NCBI GenBank assembly: GCA_021740825.1
Contig: JAIOZA010000022.1
Location: 1 to 52,909, forward strand
DNA from: Bacteroidia bacterium
Lineage (GTDB): Bacteria; Bacteroidota; Bacteroidia; B-17B0; Aurantibacillaceae
DNA: 52,909 nucleotides
Reading direction: 5' to 3'
The position numbers were made by a program, and so were the translations under genes. The first letter of the stretch is position 1; each line of letters starts with the position of its first letter. The notes beneath the pieces were generated by a model that saw only the letters and a list, made by a program, of their open reading frames with translations, had not been told where the DNA came from and ran no database searches. Of the stretch, positions 18,568-26,827 are shown one piece after another.

Positions 18568-18828
18568 CTATTTTGAATCTGATAACGTATCTACTTCCTT
18601 TTTTACCTCTTGAATGTGCTCTTGAATAACATTACTAAGATTGCCGGTATTTTGCATCACATCCTTTTGAATGCCATTGGTAGCATCCTTAAATTCTCTA
18701 ATTCCCTTACCTAAAGCTTTGGCAATATTGGGGACTCCTTTTCCACCAAACATAATTAAAATGACAAGCAAAATCAATACAACCTCGCCACCACCTAAAT
18801 TTAAAAATAAAAAAAATAAAGAATTCAT
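18568..18828 (-). CDS. tatA: twin-arginine translocase subunit TatA/TatE
   Basis: TatA forms the pore-like part of the Tat system, which moves folded proteins across the inner membrane. The 86 residues show the standard plan: an N-terminal membrane helix (about 12-28, VVLILLVILIMFGG), the FGGKGVP hinge, an amphipathic helix (IAKALGKGIREFKDA) and a charged tail. A longer frame begins at 18936, but its extra 36 residues precede the family start and overlap the ahcY terminator region, so I chose the ATG at 18828. It heads an operon with four PPIase genes. No tatC is in the window. Confidence 0.92.
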   Translation of the reverse strand: MNSLFFLFLNLGGGEVVLILLVILIMFGGKGVPNIAKALGKGIREFKDATNGIQKDVMQNTGNLSNVIQEHIQEVKKEVDTLSDSK

Positions 18829-18913
18829 TACACAAAAATACAAATAAGAACTGTTAAAGTGGATTTTAAAGTCAAAAAAAACTATAATTCGTGTTATGCG
18901 CTTAGTTAATTTA

Positions 18914-18955
18914 CATAAAAAAAGTCCCATTCGCAATTAAGTGAATGGGACTTTT
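18914..18955 (-). terminator. intrinsic terminator of ahcY
   Basis: On the minus strand a 13-base-pair stem (AAAAGTCCCATTC with GAATGGGACTTTT) around a 10-base loop is followed by a T-run. It lies between the ahcY stop and the tatA start, so the PPIase operon needs its own promoter. Confidence 0.88.
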
Positions 18956-18972
18956 AACTCTAAGTTAAAATA

Positions 18973-20292
18973 CTAATATCTGTAAGCATCGCCTTTAAAA
19001 GGACCTTCCACTTTAACACCAATATAATCAGCTTGATCTGAATTTAAAGTATCTAATTCAACACCAATTTTAGCTAAATGTAAACGAGCCACTTTTTCAT
19101 CTAAAATTTTTGGCAACACATATACTTTTTTCTCGTAAGCAGCAGTGTTTGTCCATAATTCTAATTGAGCTAATGTTTGGTTTGTAAATGAATTACTCAT
19201 TACAAAACTTGGGTGACCAGTAGCACAACCTAAGTTTACTAAACGACCTTCTGCTAAAACAATAATGTTTTTACCGTTAATAGTGTATTGGTCAACTTGT
19301 GGTTTAATAGTATCTTTAGTTGAACCATAAGTTTTGTTTAACCAAGCCATATCAATTTCAGTATCAAAGTGTCCAATGTTACAAACAATAGAACCATGTT
19401 TCATTGATTCGAAATGACGACCAACAACAATATCTTTGTTGCCAGTTGTAGTTACAATAATATCAGCAATTTTTACTGCATTATCCATTTTCATTACTTG
19501 ATAACCATCCATTGCAGCTTGTAAAGCACAAATAGGGTCAATTTCAGTAACAATTACACGAACTCCTTGCGATGATAATGATAAAGCTGAACCTTTTCCA
19601 ACATCACCATAACCAGCTACAACAGCCACTTTACCAGCCATCATCACGTCAGTAGCTCTACGAATAGCATCTACTAAAGACTCACGACAACCATACTTAT
19701 TATCAAATTTAGATTTCGTAACAGAATCATTCACGTTTATTGCAGGTAACAATAATGTACCATTTTTCATACGTTCATATAAACGGTGAACACCAGTAGT
19801 TGTTTCTTCAGATAAACCTTTGATTCCAGCAGCTAACTCAGGGTAAACGTCAAACACTAAATTAGTTAAATCGCCACCATCATCTAAAATCATATTAAGT
19901 GGCTGGCGATTTTCGCCAAACCATAACGTTTGTTCAATACACCAATCAAATTCTTCAGCACTCATGCCTTTCCAAGCATAAACCTGAATACCAGCTGCGG
20001 CAATAGCTGCTGCGGCATGATCTTGAGTTGAAAAAATATTACAAGAACTCCAAGTAACTTCTGCGCCTAAAGCAGTTAATGTTTCAATCAATACTGCTGT
20101 TTGAATGGTCATATGCAAGCAACCTGCGATGCGAGCACCAGCTAATGGCTTCGAAGCACCATATTCGGCACGAAGCGCCATTAATCCTGGCATTTCTTCT
20201 TCTGCTAATTTAATTTCTTTACGACCCCATTCTGCTAATGAAATGTCTTTTACTTTGTACGCTAAGTACTTTCCTGTTGCTACTGCTGACAT
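18973..20292 (-). CDS. ahcY: adenosylhomocysteinase
   Basis: The enzyme hydrolyses S-adenosyl-homocysteine to adenosine and homocysteine and so relieves inhibition of methyltransferases. The 439 residues are typical. Visible are the substrate-domain motifs ([29 protein letters not shown]), the NAD-binding loop [10 protein letters not shown] and the C-terminal KGDAYRY that reaches into the partner subunit. The gene has a good promoter at 20333-20363 and its own terminator. No SAM or SAH riboswitch can be recognised in the roughly 30-base leader. Confidence 0.97.
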   Translation of the reverse strand: MSAVATGKYLAYKVKDISLAEWGRKEIKLAEEEMPGLMALRAEYGASKPLAGARIAGCLHMTIQTAVLIETLTALGAEVTWSSCNIFSTQDHAAAAIAAAGIQVYAWKGMSAEEFDWCIEQTLWFGENRQPLNMILDDGGDLTNLVFDVYPELAAGIKGLSEETTTGVHRLYERMKNGTLLLPAINVNDSVTKSKFDNKYGCRESLVDAIRRATDVMMAGKVAVVAGYGDVGKGSALSLSSQGVRVIVTEIDPICALQAAMDGYQVMKMDNAVKIADIIVTTTGNKDIVVGRHFESMKHGSIVCNIGHFDTEIDMAWLNKTYGSTKDTIKPQVDQYTINGKNIIVLAEGRLVNLGCATGHPSFVMSNSFTNQTLAQLELWTNTAAYEKKVYVLPKILDEKVARLHLAKIGVELDTLNSDQADYIGVKVEGPFKGDAYRY

Positions 20293-20332
20293 GTTATTTT
20301 TTTGATTTAAGTGTTTATTTTTTGTAATTATG

Positions 20333-20363
20333 CAAAGATAAGATATAAGATTGTAACATCAAA
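20333..20363 (-). promoter_or_regulatory. ahcY promoter (TTTG / TATCTTTG)
   Basis: The minus strand carries TTTG (20360-20363), 19 spacer bases and TATCTTTG (20333-20340), a full match to the Bacteroidota -33 / -7 consensus. Transcription should start about 20326, giving a leader of about 30 bases. Confidence 0.75.
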
Positions 20364-20390
20364 TAACTGATAAAGTTTAATTTAGAAAGA

Positions 20391-20984
20391 TTGATAGAGG
20401 TTTTTGACATAAAAGAAGGTTTGTATTTTGGATTATTAAATTTAAATCCGTTTGCAAAAGCTAACCATTTAAATACCAAGCGCGAAATCGAAAACCAAGG
20501 CAAACGCTATCTCCTAAACAAGCTATTGGGTGAAGAAATTGAAATTGAATATGACACAAAGGGAAAGCCTTATTTACCTAATAATAGCAAGCATATTTCA
20601 ATTTCACACTCTCACGATAAATTAGCTATCATAATTAATGAAAACGAACCTACAGGCATTGATATTGAATTAATTCGAGATAAAGTACTTAAAATAAAAC
20701 ACAAGTTTCTTTCGGTAACAGAGCTCAGCGATTCTAATGACGATGTTGAAAAATTATTGATTTATTGGGCCGCAAAAGAAACTTTGTATAAAATATACGG
20801 ATTAAAAGAAGTTGATTTTATTGAACATTTATTTGTAAAACCATTTACAAAACATAATTTAGGAGTAATTATTGGAAAAATTAACTTGCCGAATTTTAAT
20901 GAAACATTTGAGCTACATTATCAACTATTAGAAGATTATGTTTTAGTATACGCCCTAAATAAAATAAATAATAACACTGATTAA
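20391..20984 (+). CDS. 4'-phosphopantetheinyl transferase superfamily protein
   Basis: The enzyme moves the phosphopantetheine arm of coenzyme A onto a carrier-protein serine. The 197-residue protein has the Sfp-type core: HISISHSHD (about 63-71), GIDIE (about 87-91) with the magnesium-binding D and E, and WAAKETLYKIYG (about 124-135). The start is a TTG; no ATG lies nearby in frame, and an in-frame stop is only about nine codons upstream. It is divergent from ahcY. Its carrier partner (fatty acid ACP or other) cannot be named. Repeat copy 2 separates it from the next gene. Confidence 0.88.
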   Translation: MIEVFDIKEGLYFGLLNLNPFAKANHLNTKREIENQGKRYLLNKLLGEEIEIEYDTKGKPYLPNNSKHISISHSHDKLAIIINENEPTGIDIELIRDKVLKIKHKFLSVTELSDSNDDVEKLLIYWAAKETLYKIYGLKEVDFIEHLFVKPFTKHNLGVIIGKINLPNFNETFELHYQLLEDYVLVYALNKINNNTD

Positions 20985-20991
20985 AAACCTT

Positions 20992-21147
20992 TTTAACCAC
21001 ATTGTAGCATACATAAAAATTATAATCAAAAAGCGCTTAACCTGTAGAAAACATTTTTTTTTGATAGAGATTTTAAGTTTTAAAGCTACGCACATCGAGT
21101 TTCAGGATTTTTGTTAACTAAAAAAACTATGTATCTATGTGGTTAAA
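20992..21147. repeat. MITE-like repeat with CCACATAG termini, copy 2
   Basis: It begins TTTAACCACAT and ends ATGTGGTTAAA, and is related to the element at 8946-9086 but more degenerate (156 bases; the internal GTAGAAAACA resembles copy 1 in inverse). It ends 14 bases before the TTG start of the GGGP synthase gene, so it may contribute its leader. Confidence 0.6.
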
Positions 21148-21161
21148 TATTTTAAAACACA

Positions 21162-21848
21162 TTGCTAAAAAAACAAACACATACTAAACTCATCATATTA
21201 GTTGATCCTGATAAGTATAATCCGGAGTTAATTAATAGAGCAAACAATTGTAAGGTGGCTTATATTTTTATAGGTGGAAGTGCAGTACACAAAAATTTAT
21301 TTGAAAAAACGGTAAAATCAATTAAAAAAATAACGAAGATTCCTCTTATCATTTTTCCTGGCGATGAAACTCAAGTTTCAAAACATGCAGATTGTATTTT
21401 GATACTATCTCTATTATCAGGAAGAAATCCTGAGTATTTAATTGGGAAACACGTGAAAGTTGCTTCAAAAATTAAAGCCTCAAAAATTAAAACCATTCCT
21501 GTTGGATACATTCTAGTGGATGGATCAAAAATATCGACCACCCAAAAAATAACCAACACCAAACCACTTGGTTCTAAAAAAGAAATTATTGAAACTGCTA
21601 TTGCTGGAGAATTTTTAGGAAAAAAACTCATCTACTTAGAAGCAGGCAGTGGTGCAAAAAAAATAATAAATTCATCTATAATTTCCGAAGTAAAAAACAG
21701 CATTTCAATTCCTTTAATTGTAGGCGGTGGAATAGATTCAGTTTTAAAAGCAAAGACTATTTTAATTTCAAATCCTGATTATATGGTTGTCGGAAATGCT
21801 TTAGAAGAAGATCCTGATTTTTTACTTAAACTAAATAAATTATTTTAA
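21162..21848 (+). CDS. geranylgeranylglyceryl / heptaprenylglyceryl phosphate synthase-like protein
   Basis: The enzyme joins a polyprenyl diphosphate to glycerol-1-phosphate, the ether-lipid step best known from archaea and also present in Bacteroidota. The 228-residue TIM barrel shows LVDPDKYN (about 12-19), FIGGSAVHKN, PGDETQVS, YLEAGSGA (about 164-171) and the phosphate-binding VGGGIDS and VVGNALEED. The start is a TTG directly after a repeat, since no ATG is in frame before the first strand. The bacterial product and its use remain unclear. It precedes the vitamin-uptake operon by 63 bases. Confidence 0.88.
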   Translation: MLKKQTHTKLIILVDPDKYNPELINRANNCKVAYIFIGGSAVHKNLFEKTVKSIKKITKIPLIIFPGDETQVSKHADCILILSLLSGRNPEYLIGKHVKVASKIKASKIKTIPVGYILVDGSKISTTQKITNTKPLGSKKEIIETAIAGEFLGKKLIYLEAGSGAKKIINSSIISEVKNSISIPLIVGGGIDSVLKAKTILISNPDYMVVGNALEEDPDFLLKLNKLF

Positions 21849-21911
21849 GCGAAAAAACAATTCGAAATATAAAAAAACACTGATCATAATAAATAGTAAT
21901 TGTAATAATAA

Positions 21912-22544
21912 ATGAAACTAGTAGTAATTACTCAATCGCAAAAAAGTGAAACCGAAATAGCTGCAATCATTCAAATGTTTGAATCAGGTTTAAGCACTTT
22001 ACATATTCGTAAAAACAGATTTTCAACTAAAGAATTAGAAGAGTATATTAAAGAAATACCAGAATATTTTCACAATCGAATCATCATACATTCTCATCAC
22101 CGCCTTGCACTTAAATATAATTTAAAAGGGTTCCATTTTACATCGACACACCTTAAGAAAAAATTCCATTTATGGTGGAATACAAAAATGATTTACCTCA
22201 GAAAACCTAATTTAATCAAATCTATTTCTTTTAGAAGATTATCTGAGTTATACTTGGAGCAAAAAGTTAAAACTGATTACTGCTTTGTTGGGACTATGTT
22301 TCATAACGTGTCTGGTGAATTATATAGTGGATTTTATCCAGAAACAATAGAAGCAGCATTGACAAAATCCGGAAAAAAAATATACGCTCGAGGGGGCATT
22401 AACGAGAAAAGTGTTGAATTGGCCTATAAACTAGGTTTTCATGGCATTGCATTATATGGTCACTTATGGAATAGTACTGCACCATTTACCAAATACATAG
22501 AATTTATTAGATATTGTAAAGAAAAAAATATTCCAATTGATTAA
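21912..22544 (+). CDS. TenI / thiamine-phosphate synthase-like protein
   Basis: The 210-residue protein follows the ThiE/TenI fold: LVVITQSQKSETE, then LSTLHIRKN, IIIHSHHRLAL, KGFHFTS and, near the end, IYARGGINEKSVELAYKLGFHGIALYG. The catalytic residues of ThiE are only partly kept, so a TenI-like aminase or a divergent synthase is more likely than a standard ThiE. Its stop overlaps the start of the PnuC gene (ATGA), so the two are translationally coupled; the context suggests a role in vitamin salvage. No TPP riboswitch precedes it. Confidence 0.78.
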   Translation: MKLVVITQSQKSETEIAAIIQMFESGLSTLHIRKNRFSTKELEEYIKEIPEYFHNRIIIHSHHRLALKYNLKGFHFTSTHLKKKFHLWWNTKMIYLRKPNLIKSISFRRLSELYLEQKVKTDYCFVGTMFHNVSGELYSGFYPETIEAALTKSGKKIYARGGINEKSVELAYKLGFHGIALYGHLWNSTAPFTKYIEFIRYCKEKNIPID

Positions 22545-23095
22545 TGACTACTTGGGATTGGATAGCTTTATTAACTGGCATTGCAGGTGTATTATTAACA
22601 ATATTTGAAAGTATTTGGTGTTGGCCTGTAGCATTAATTTCTGTAGTTATTTCGGGAATAACATTTTACAACCAAAATTTGCTTGGAGACTTTAGTTTAC
22701 AGATTTTTTATTTTTGTAGTGGAATTTATGGATGGTTTTACTGGAATCGAAAAAAAGGAAACTCAATCGTAGTATCAAAAATGCTGAAAAAATGGATTCT
22801 TCCTATTGTTTTGTCAATTGCTATACAAAGTGTTATTTATTATTTCCTGCTAAGGCATTTTAAATCTGATCAAATTTTGTTTGATTCATTATTAACTGCT
22901 TGTAGTTTTACATGTACATTTATGATGGCTAAAAAGTGGCTTGAAAACTGGATATTGTGGGTTATAATTGATGCAGCTTATGTTGTTTTATACATAATAA
23001 AAGAATTACCAACTTATGCTATATTATATGGCTTTTTTAGTTTAATGGCATTGTATGGATTTTACTCATGGAAAAAACAACTAATCATAAAATAA
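22544..23095 (+). CDS. PnuC/PnuT family vitamin transporter
   Basis: The 183-residue inner-membrane protein has about seven hydrophobic spans and the family motifs ESIWCWPVALIS, FYNQNLLGDFSLQIFYF, IYGWFYW and VIIDAAYVVLY. PnuC proteins let nicotinamide riboside diffuse in and rely on a kinase to trap it; the related PnuT carries thiamine. The NadR-like kinase that overlaps it by 28 bases argues for nicotinamide riboside, the TenI-like gene that overlaps it upstream argues for thiamine. The sequence alone does not decide it. Confidence 0.9.
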   Translation: MTTWDWIALLTGIAGVLLTIFESIWCWPVALISVVISGITFYNQNLLGDFSLQIFYFCSGIYGWFYWNRKKGNSIVVSKMLKKWILPIVLSIAIQSVIYYFLLRHFKSDQILFDSLLTACSFTCTFMMAKKWLENWILWVIIDAAYVVLYIIKELPTYAILYGFFSLMALYGFYSWKKQLIIK

Positions 23096-23616
23096 AAAAA
23101 ATAGTTATTGTTGGCGCCGAAAGTGCCGGTAAAACAGTATTATGCGAGCAATTAGCAAAACATTATAATTCAGTTTATGTTCCCGAATACGCAAGAACTT
23201 ATTTCGAAAAACATGATATTAATAATTATGGTACTTCTGATTTAGAAATAATTGCAAAAAAACAAATTGAGTTAGAATATGAATATTTACGTAAAGCAAA
23301 TCGTTTTTTGTTTTGTGATACGTCCTTAATTACAATTAAAATATGGTCTTCAATTAAATTCAATAAAGTTCCAAACTTCATAATTAAGTCAATTAAATCA
23401 AATGATTATGACTTAACTTTAATTTCAAATAACGACGTTCCCTGGGTTGCCGATTCTCAAAGAAAAAATGAAGATTTGCGTGAACATTTATTTAAATTAA
23501 ATAAACACGAATTGCAAAAATTAAATGTTGACTATAAAATCATCAAAGGAATTGGTGAGGACAGGTTAAAAAACACCATCAAGCTAATTGAAGGTGCATT
23601 TAAGATTGAGAAATAA
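23068..23616 (+). CDS. NadR-like nucleoside kinase / AAA-type ATPase
   Basis: The 182-residue protein is a P-loop kinase resembling the ribosylnicotinamide kinase domain of NadR. Walker A is GAESAGKT (about 16-23), followed by VPEYARTYFEK (about 38-48), FCDTSLITIKIW and NNDVPWVADSQR (about 122-133). It lacks the adenylyltransferase domain of full NadR. It probably phosphorylates the vitamin that the overlapping PnuC gene brings in, trapping it in the cell. The stop overlaps the convergent esterase gene by 17 bases. Confidence 0.85.
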   Translation: MEKTTNHKIKKIVIVGAESAGKTVLCEQLAKHYNSVYVPEYARTYFEKHDINNYGTSDLEIIAKKQIELEYEYLRKANRFLFCDTSLITIKIWSSIKFNKVPNFIIKSIKSNDYDLTLISNNDVPWVADSQRKNEDLREHLFKLNKHELQKLNVDYKIIKGIGEDRLKNTIKLIEGAFKIEK

Positions 23617-24373
23617 AATCCATTACACAATTAAAAAACGCTTCCGGTTGTTCCGCATGAACCCAATGACCACTATTAGCAATCGTTTTTAATTGATAAT
23701 TTGAAAAACGAGAAGCAATATCTTCCTCATCATCATTTTTTATATAATCTGATTTTTCTCCCCTAATAAAAATAGTTTTAGTCTCACTTATAAAAAAAGG
23801 AACACTAACACCTATATTATTATACTCCTTTGTAATTGTTTTTAAATTAAAACGCCAAGCCATTTGTTTTGTTTCGTCTTCTTTCCAAAAAATATTTTTC
23901 AATAAAAACTGTTTTGTTCCAAAATCCAAAATATATTCTCCCAAAATAGCTTCTGCCTCCTTGCGTGTATTAATATCTGTAAAGTCAACAGCATTTAATG
24001 CTTTTAAAACAGAATCATGATGTGGCTCATAAGCTCTAGGTGAAATATCTACAATTATTAATTTATTAGCTAATTGAGGAAACATCTGCTCAAAAAACAA
24101 GACGGTTTTACCACCCATGCTATGACCTAATAAAATAACATTTTGTAAATGATGTTCTTCAATAAACTCTTTTAAATCTTCTGCCATTAATTGATAATCC
24201 CATGCATCGCTATGTTGAGATAAACCATGATTTCGTTGATCTAATGTGTATACTTTAAAACCATTTTCGCCGAAACGTTTAGCTAAAGTATTCCAATTAT
24301 CATTTTGTCCAAATAGGCCATGTAAAATAATTAATGGTTGTCCTTCTCCAAATTCTCTGTATGCTAGTTTCAT
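23600..24373 (-). CDS. alpha/beta hydrolase (YbfF-type esterase)
   Basis: The 257-residue enzyme has the alpha/beta-hydrolase layout: oxyanion HGLFG (about 18-22), nucleophile elbow GHSMGG and the last catalytic histidine in GHWVHAEQP, with DQRNHGLS in between. The family cleaves acyl esters, but the natural substrate is unknown. A longer frame begins at a start codon at 24439, but it would translate a 14-base tandem repeat and the usual N-terminus is MKLAYREFGEG, so I chose the ATG at 24373. Its 3' end overlaps the kinase gene tail by 17 bases (convergent). Confidence 0.9.
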   Translation of the reverse strand: MKLAYREFGEGQPLIILHGLFGQNDNWNTLAKRFGENGFKVYTLDQRNHGLSQHSDAWDYQLMAEDLKEFIEEHHLQNVILLGHSMGGKTVLFFEQMFPQLANKLIIVDISPRAYEPHHDSVLKALNAVDFTDINTRKEAEAILGEYILDFGTKQFLLKNIFWKEDETKQMAWRFNLKTITKEYNNIGVSVPFFISETKTIFIRGEKSDYIKNDDEEDIASRFSNYQLKTIANSGHWVHAEQPEAFFNCVMDFISQS

Positions 24374-24387
24374 AAAATTAGTTTTTC

Positions 24388-24415
24388 GTTGTTGGATATT
24401 TGTTGTTGGATATTT
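24388..24415. repeat. 14-base tandem repeat, two copies
   Basis: GTTGTTGGATATTT occurs twice back to back, exactly, in the short gap between the esterase start and the cinA end. It is in the putative leader of the esterase. Confidence 0.8.
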
Positions 24416-24450
24416 CCAGAAACAAATAACTAAAATCAAACAACTTTTAT

Positions 24451-25716
24451 TTAATCTTCAATTTTTAAAATTAATTTCCTCAACATATTCATTGCTGTGG
24501 TAGCCGTCATTTGAATATTACGTTGCCGGTTATGTCCAAACACAAAATGCTTGGCTATAATTTTATTTTCATATGCAACCGCAATCCAGGTCGTGCCCAC
24601 TGGTTTTTCATCAGTCCCTCCACCCGGACCTGCAATTCCAGAAACAGCAATAGCAACATTAGCTTTAAATGTTATTAAGGTTTCTTTAACCATAGCTGTT
24701 ACGCACTCTTTACTAACGGCGCCATGTTTTTCAAAAATAGAAGTGTCAACTTTTAATAATGTGTTTTTAAATTCGTTATGATAAGGAACAATACAACCAT
24801 TATAATAATTAGAACTGCCTGCCACACTCGTAATTAAATGAGAAATATAGCCTCCTGTACAACTTTCTGCTAAGCCTAACTTCAACCCTTTTTCTAATAA
24901 TAAATTTCCCAAAATCTCTTCTATTTTTGGCTGATCTTTGCCATATTCTTCATAACCATAAATATATTTTTCAATCAAGGGTTTTACTTTTTCAACTTCA
25001 CATTCAATTAAATTATTTAACTGCATTTCATCAAAACCCTTACAACTCAATCTTAATCTTACCATACCTGGGGATGGCAAGTAAGCCAAACCTATTTTTG
25101 ATTCAGCTAAACCATCTTCCCAATCACTTATCAATTCTGCTAAATCACTTTCTCCAATACCTTGCGTTAAAATAGTTTTATGATAAATGAAAGGCAATGT
25201 ATATCGTTTTTTAATTTCAGGAATAACATCATCCAATAATATAGCTTGCATTTCATAAGGCACACCCGGCATTGAAACAAAAATGGTGTTATTTTTTTCC
25301 ATCCACATGCCAGGCGCTGTTCCATTTTTATTTCTTATAACGAAACATCCTTTTGGAACCTCCGCCTGCTTTTTATTTAAATCAGAAACTTGTTTATTAC
25401 GCTTCGAAAAAAATTCGGTAATATCTTCTAACACATTAACATCTGTTACTAATTGTGTATCAAAATAATCGCAAAAGGTTTTTTTTGTAATATCATCTTT
25501 TGTAGGTCCTAATCCTCCAGTAATCAAAACAATATCTGCACGATGACTTGCATCATCAAAAGCTTTTAAAATAGCATCTCTATCATCAGCAACAGAACTC
25601 ATATGAACAATACTCACTCCAATCATATTTAATTGTTGAGCCATCCAAACCGAATTTGTATTTACGATTTGTCCAATTAAAATTTCGTTCCCAATGGTTA
25701 AAAGTTCAGCGTTCAT
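24451..25716 (-). CDS. cinA: CinA family competence/damage protein with NMN deamidase domain
   Basis: The full-length, 421-residue protein has an N-terminal MoCF (molybdopterin-binding-like) domain (about 1-170; GNEILIGQIVNTNS, TGGLGPTKDD) and a C-terminal PncC domain (about 260-421; GLAESCTGGYISHLITSVAGSS, VSGIAGPGGGTDEKPVGT). PncC deamidates nicotinamide mononucleotide and recycles NAD by-products, while the N-terminal domain has been linked to pyrophosphatase activity. Proximity to pnuC and a NadR-like kinase may be more than chance. The gene is divergent from the DUF4197 gene. Confidence 0.94.
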   Translation of the reverse strand: MNAELLTIGNEILIGQIVNTNSVWMAQQLNMIGVSIVHMSSVADDRDAILKAFDDASHRADIVLITGGLGPTKDDITKKTFCDYFDTQLVTDVNVLEDITEFFSKRNKQVSDLNKKQAEVPKGCFVIRNKNGTAPGMWMEKNNTIFVSMPGVPYEMQAILLDDVIPEIKKRYTLPFIYHKTILTQGIGESDLAELISDWEDGLAESKIGLAYLPSPGMVRLRLSCKGFDEMQLNNLIECEVEKVKPLIEKYIYGYEEYGKDQPKIEEILGNLLLEKGLKLGLAESCTGGYISHLITSVAGSSNYYNGCIVPYHNEFKNTLLKVDTSIFEKHGAVSKECVTAMVKETLITFKANVAIAVSGIAGPGGGTDEKPVGTTWIAVAYENKIIAKHFVFGHNRQRNIQMTATTAMNMLRKLILKIED

Positions 25717-25795
25717 GTCGTTTTTTTAGTAGTAATTTTAATCTTAATTTTACAATAGTTAGTATGTTGCTTTAGGCAAACTTATTTTTTCATAG

Positions 25796-25803
25796 TATCT
25801 TTG
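25796..25803 (+). promoter_or_regulatory. -7 promoter element for the DUF4197 gene
   Basis: TATCTTTG matches TAnnTTTG. The -33 region has only a poor match. It lies 118 bases before the ATG, so the leader would be about 110 bases, without any structure I recognise. Confidence 0.4.
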
Positions 25804-25921
25804 AATTCAAATTTGTAAAACCAATCGTAAATTTAAAATTATATTATTAACTATTTATGTTTTCAATAAGTTAAAACATACGATAACTAAAAAACAATAG
25901 CAAAAACAAAATCTAAAAAAT

Positions 25922-26734
25922 ATGAAAATCAAAACAATCATACTAACAGCAATTACTGCTTGTAGTTTAGTAATTAAAGGTCAAAATTTTGGTGGACTTA
26001 TAAATTCAGCAAAAGATGCGGTAAAGTCAAATTCAACTGCAATAATTGATGCAGCTAAAACAAATTCTGCAACAGTTATTGATAAAGCAAATACTATTGT
26101 AAAAGGTTCTCCAAGTGCGCCATCGTTAACGAACGACGAAGTAGTTCAAGGACTAAAAGAAGCATTAACAGTTGGTACCAATAACTCATCGGGTATGGCA
26201 TCAAAAGTGGATGGTTATTTAAAAAACCCGAAAGTTTTTATACCATGGCCACAAGAAGCAAAAGATATGAGAGCTAAACTTATAAAAATGGGCATGCAAA
26301 AAAAGGTAACTGAATTTGAAACATCCCTAAATAGAGCAGCTGAAGAAGCTGCTAAAAAAGCGGCGCCAGTATTTGTAGATGCCGTTACAGGAATGAGTAT
26401 TGGTGATGGTTTTGCTATTCTTAATGGAAGCGATTCGGCAGCTACACATTATTTGCGAGAAAAAACAACTGCACCATTAAAAGAAAAATTTATGCCTATT
26501 GTAAAAGAAGCTGTCGTAAAAGTTAAAGTAACAAGCTATTGGAAACCATTAGCAACAGCCTACAATAAAATACCTGGCGTAAAAAAACAAAATCCAAATT
26601 TGGATGATTATGTTTGTACTAAGGCAATTAATGGCTTAATGCTATTAATATTAGACGAAGAAGCTAAAATTAGAAAAGACCCAATGGCTCGCGTATCAGA
26701 TATTTTGAAAAAAGTATTTGGGTTTAAAAAATAA
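25922..26734 (+). CDS. DUF4197 domain protein, secreted
   Basis: The 270-residue protein begins with a signal peptide (to about LVIKGQ), then an Ala/Asn-rich, helix-forming region (about 22-70) and the DUF4197 domain (about 70-270) with LTNDEVVQGLKEALTVGT, KVFIPWPQEAK, PVFVDAVTGMSIGDGFAILNG and LREKTTAPLKEKFMPIV. The family is widespread in Gram-negative bacteria and its role is unknown; it is presumably periplasmic. The gene stands alone, divergent from cinA. Confidence 0.93.
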   Translation: MKIKTIILTAITACSLVIKGQNFGGLINSAKDAVKSNSTAIIDAAKTNSATVIDKANTIVKGSPSAPSLTNDEVVQGLKEALTVGTNNSSGMASKVDGYLKNPKVFIPWPQEAKDMRAKLIKMGMQKKVTEFETSLNRAAEEAAKKAAPVFVDAVTGMSIGDGFAILNGSDSAATHYLREKTTAPLKEKFMPIVKEAVVKVKVTSYWKPLATAYNKIPGVKKQNPNLDDYVCTKAINGLMLLILDEEAKIRKDPMARVSDILKKVFGFKK

Positions 26735-26827
26735 TTACCTAATTTGATATCATTTTGCTTTAAAATATTATTTTAAAAAGCAGTTATTGTAAATTAAATT
26801 TATGTAAACCTTTAAGGGAAAATTAAA

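Noticed and set aside
20293-20332. SAM/SAH riboswitch before ahcY
   Set aside because: The leader from the predicted start is about 30 bases, too short for a known SAM or SAH riboswitch, and no conserved motif is present.
21849-21911. TPP or other riboswitch before the TenI-PnuC operon
   Set aside because: The gap is only 63 bases of A/T-rich sequence without CTGAGA or CCTGATC-like parts.
26756-26784. Hairpin after the DUF4197 gene (TGCTTTAAAAT / ATTTTAAAAAGCA)
   Set aside because: The arms need a two-base bulge, the stem is nearly all A/T and no T-run follows, so it is not a convincing terminator.
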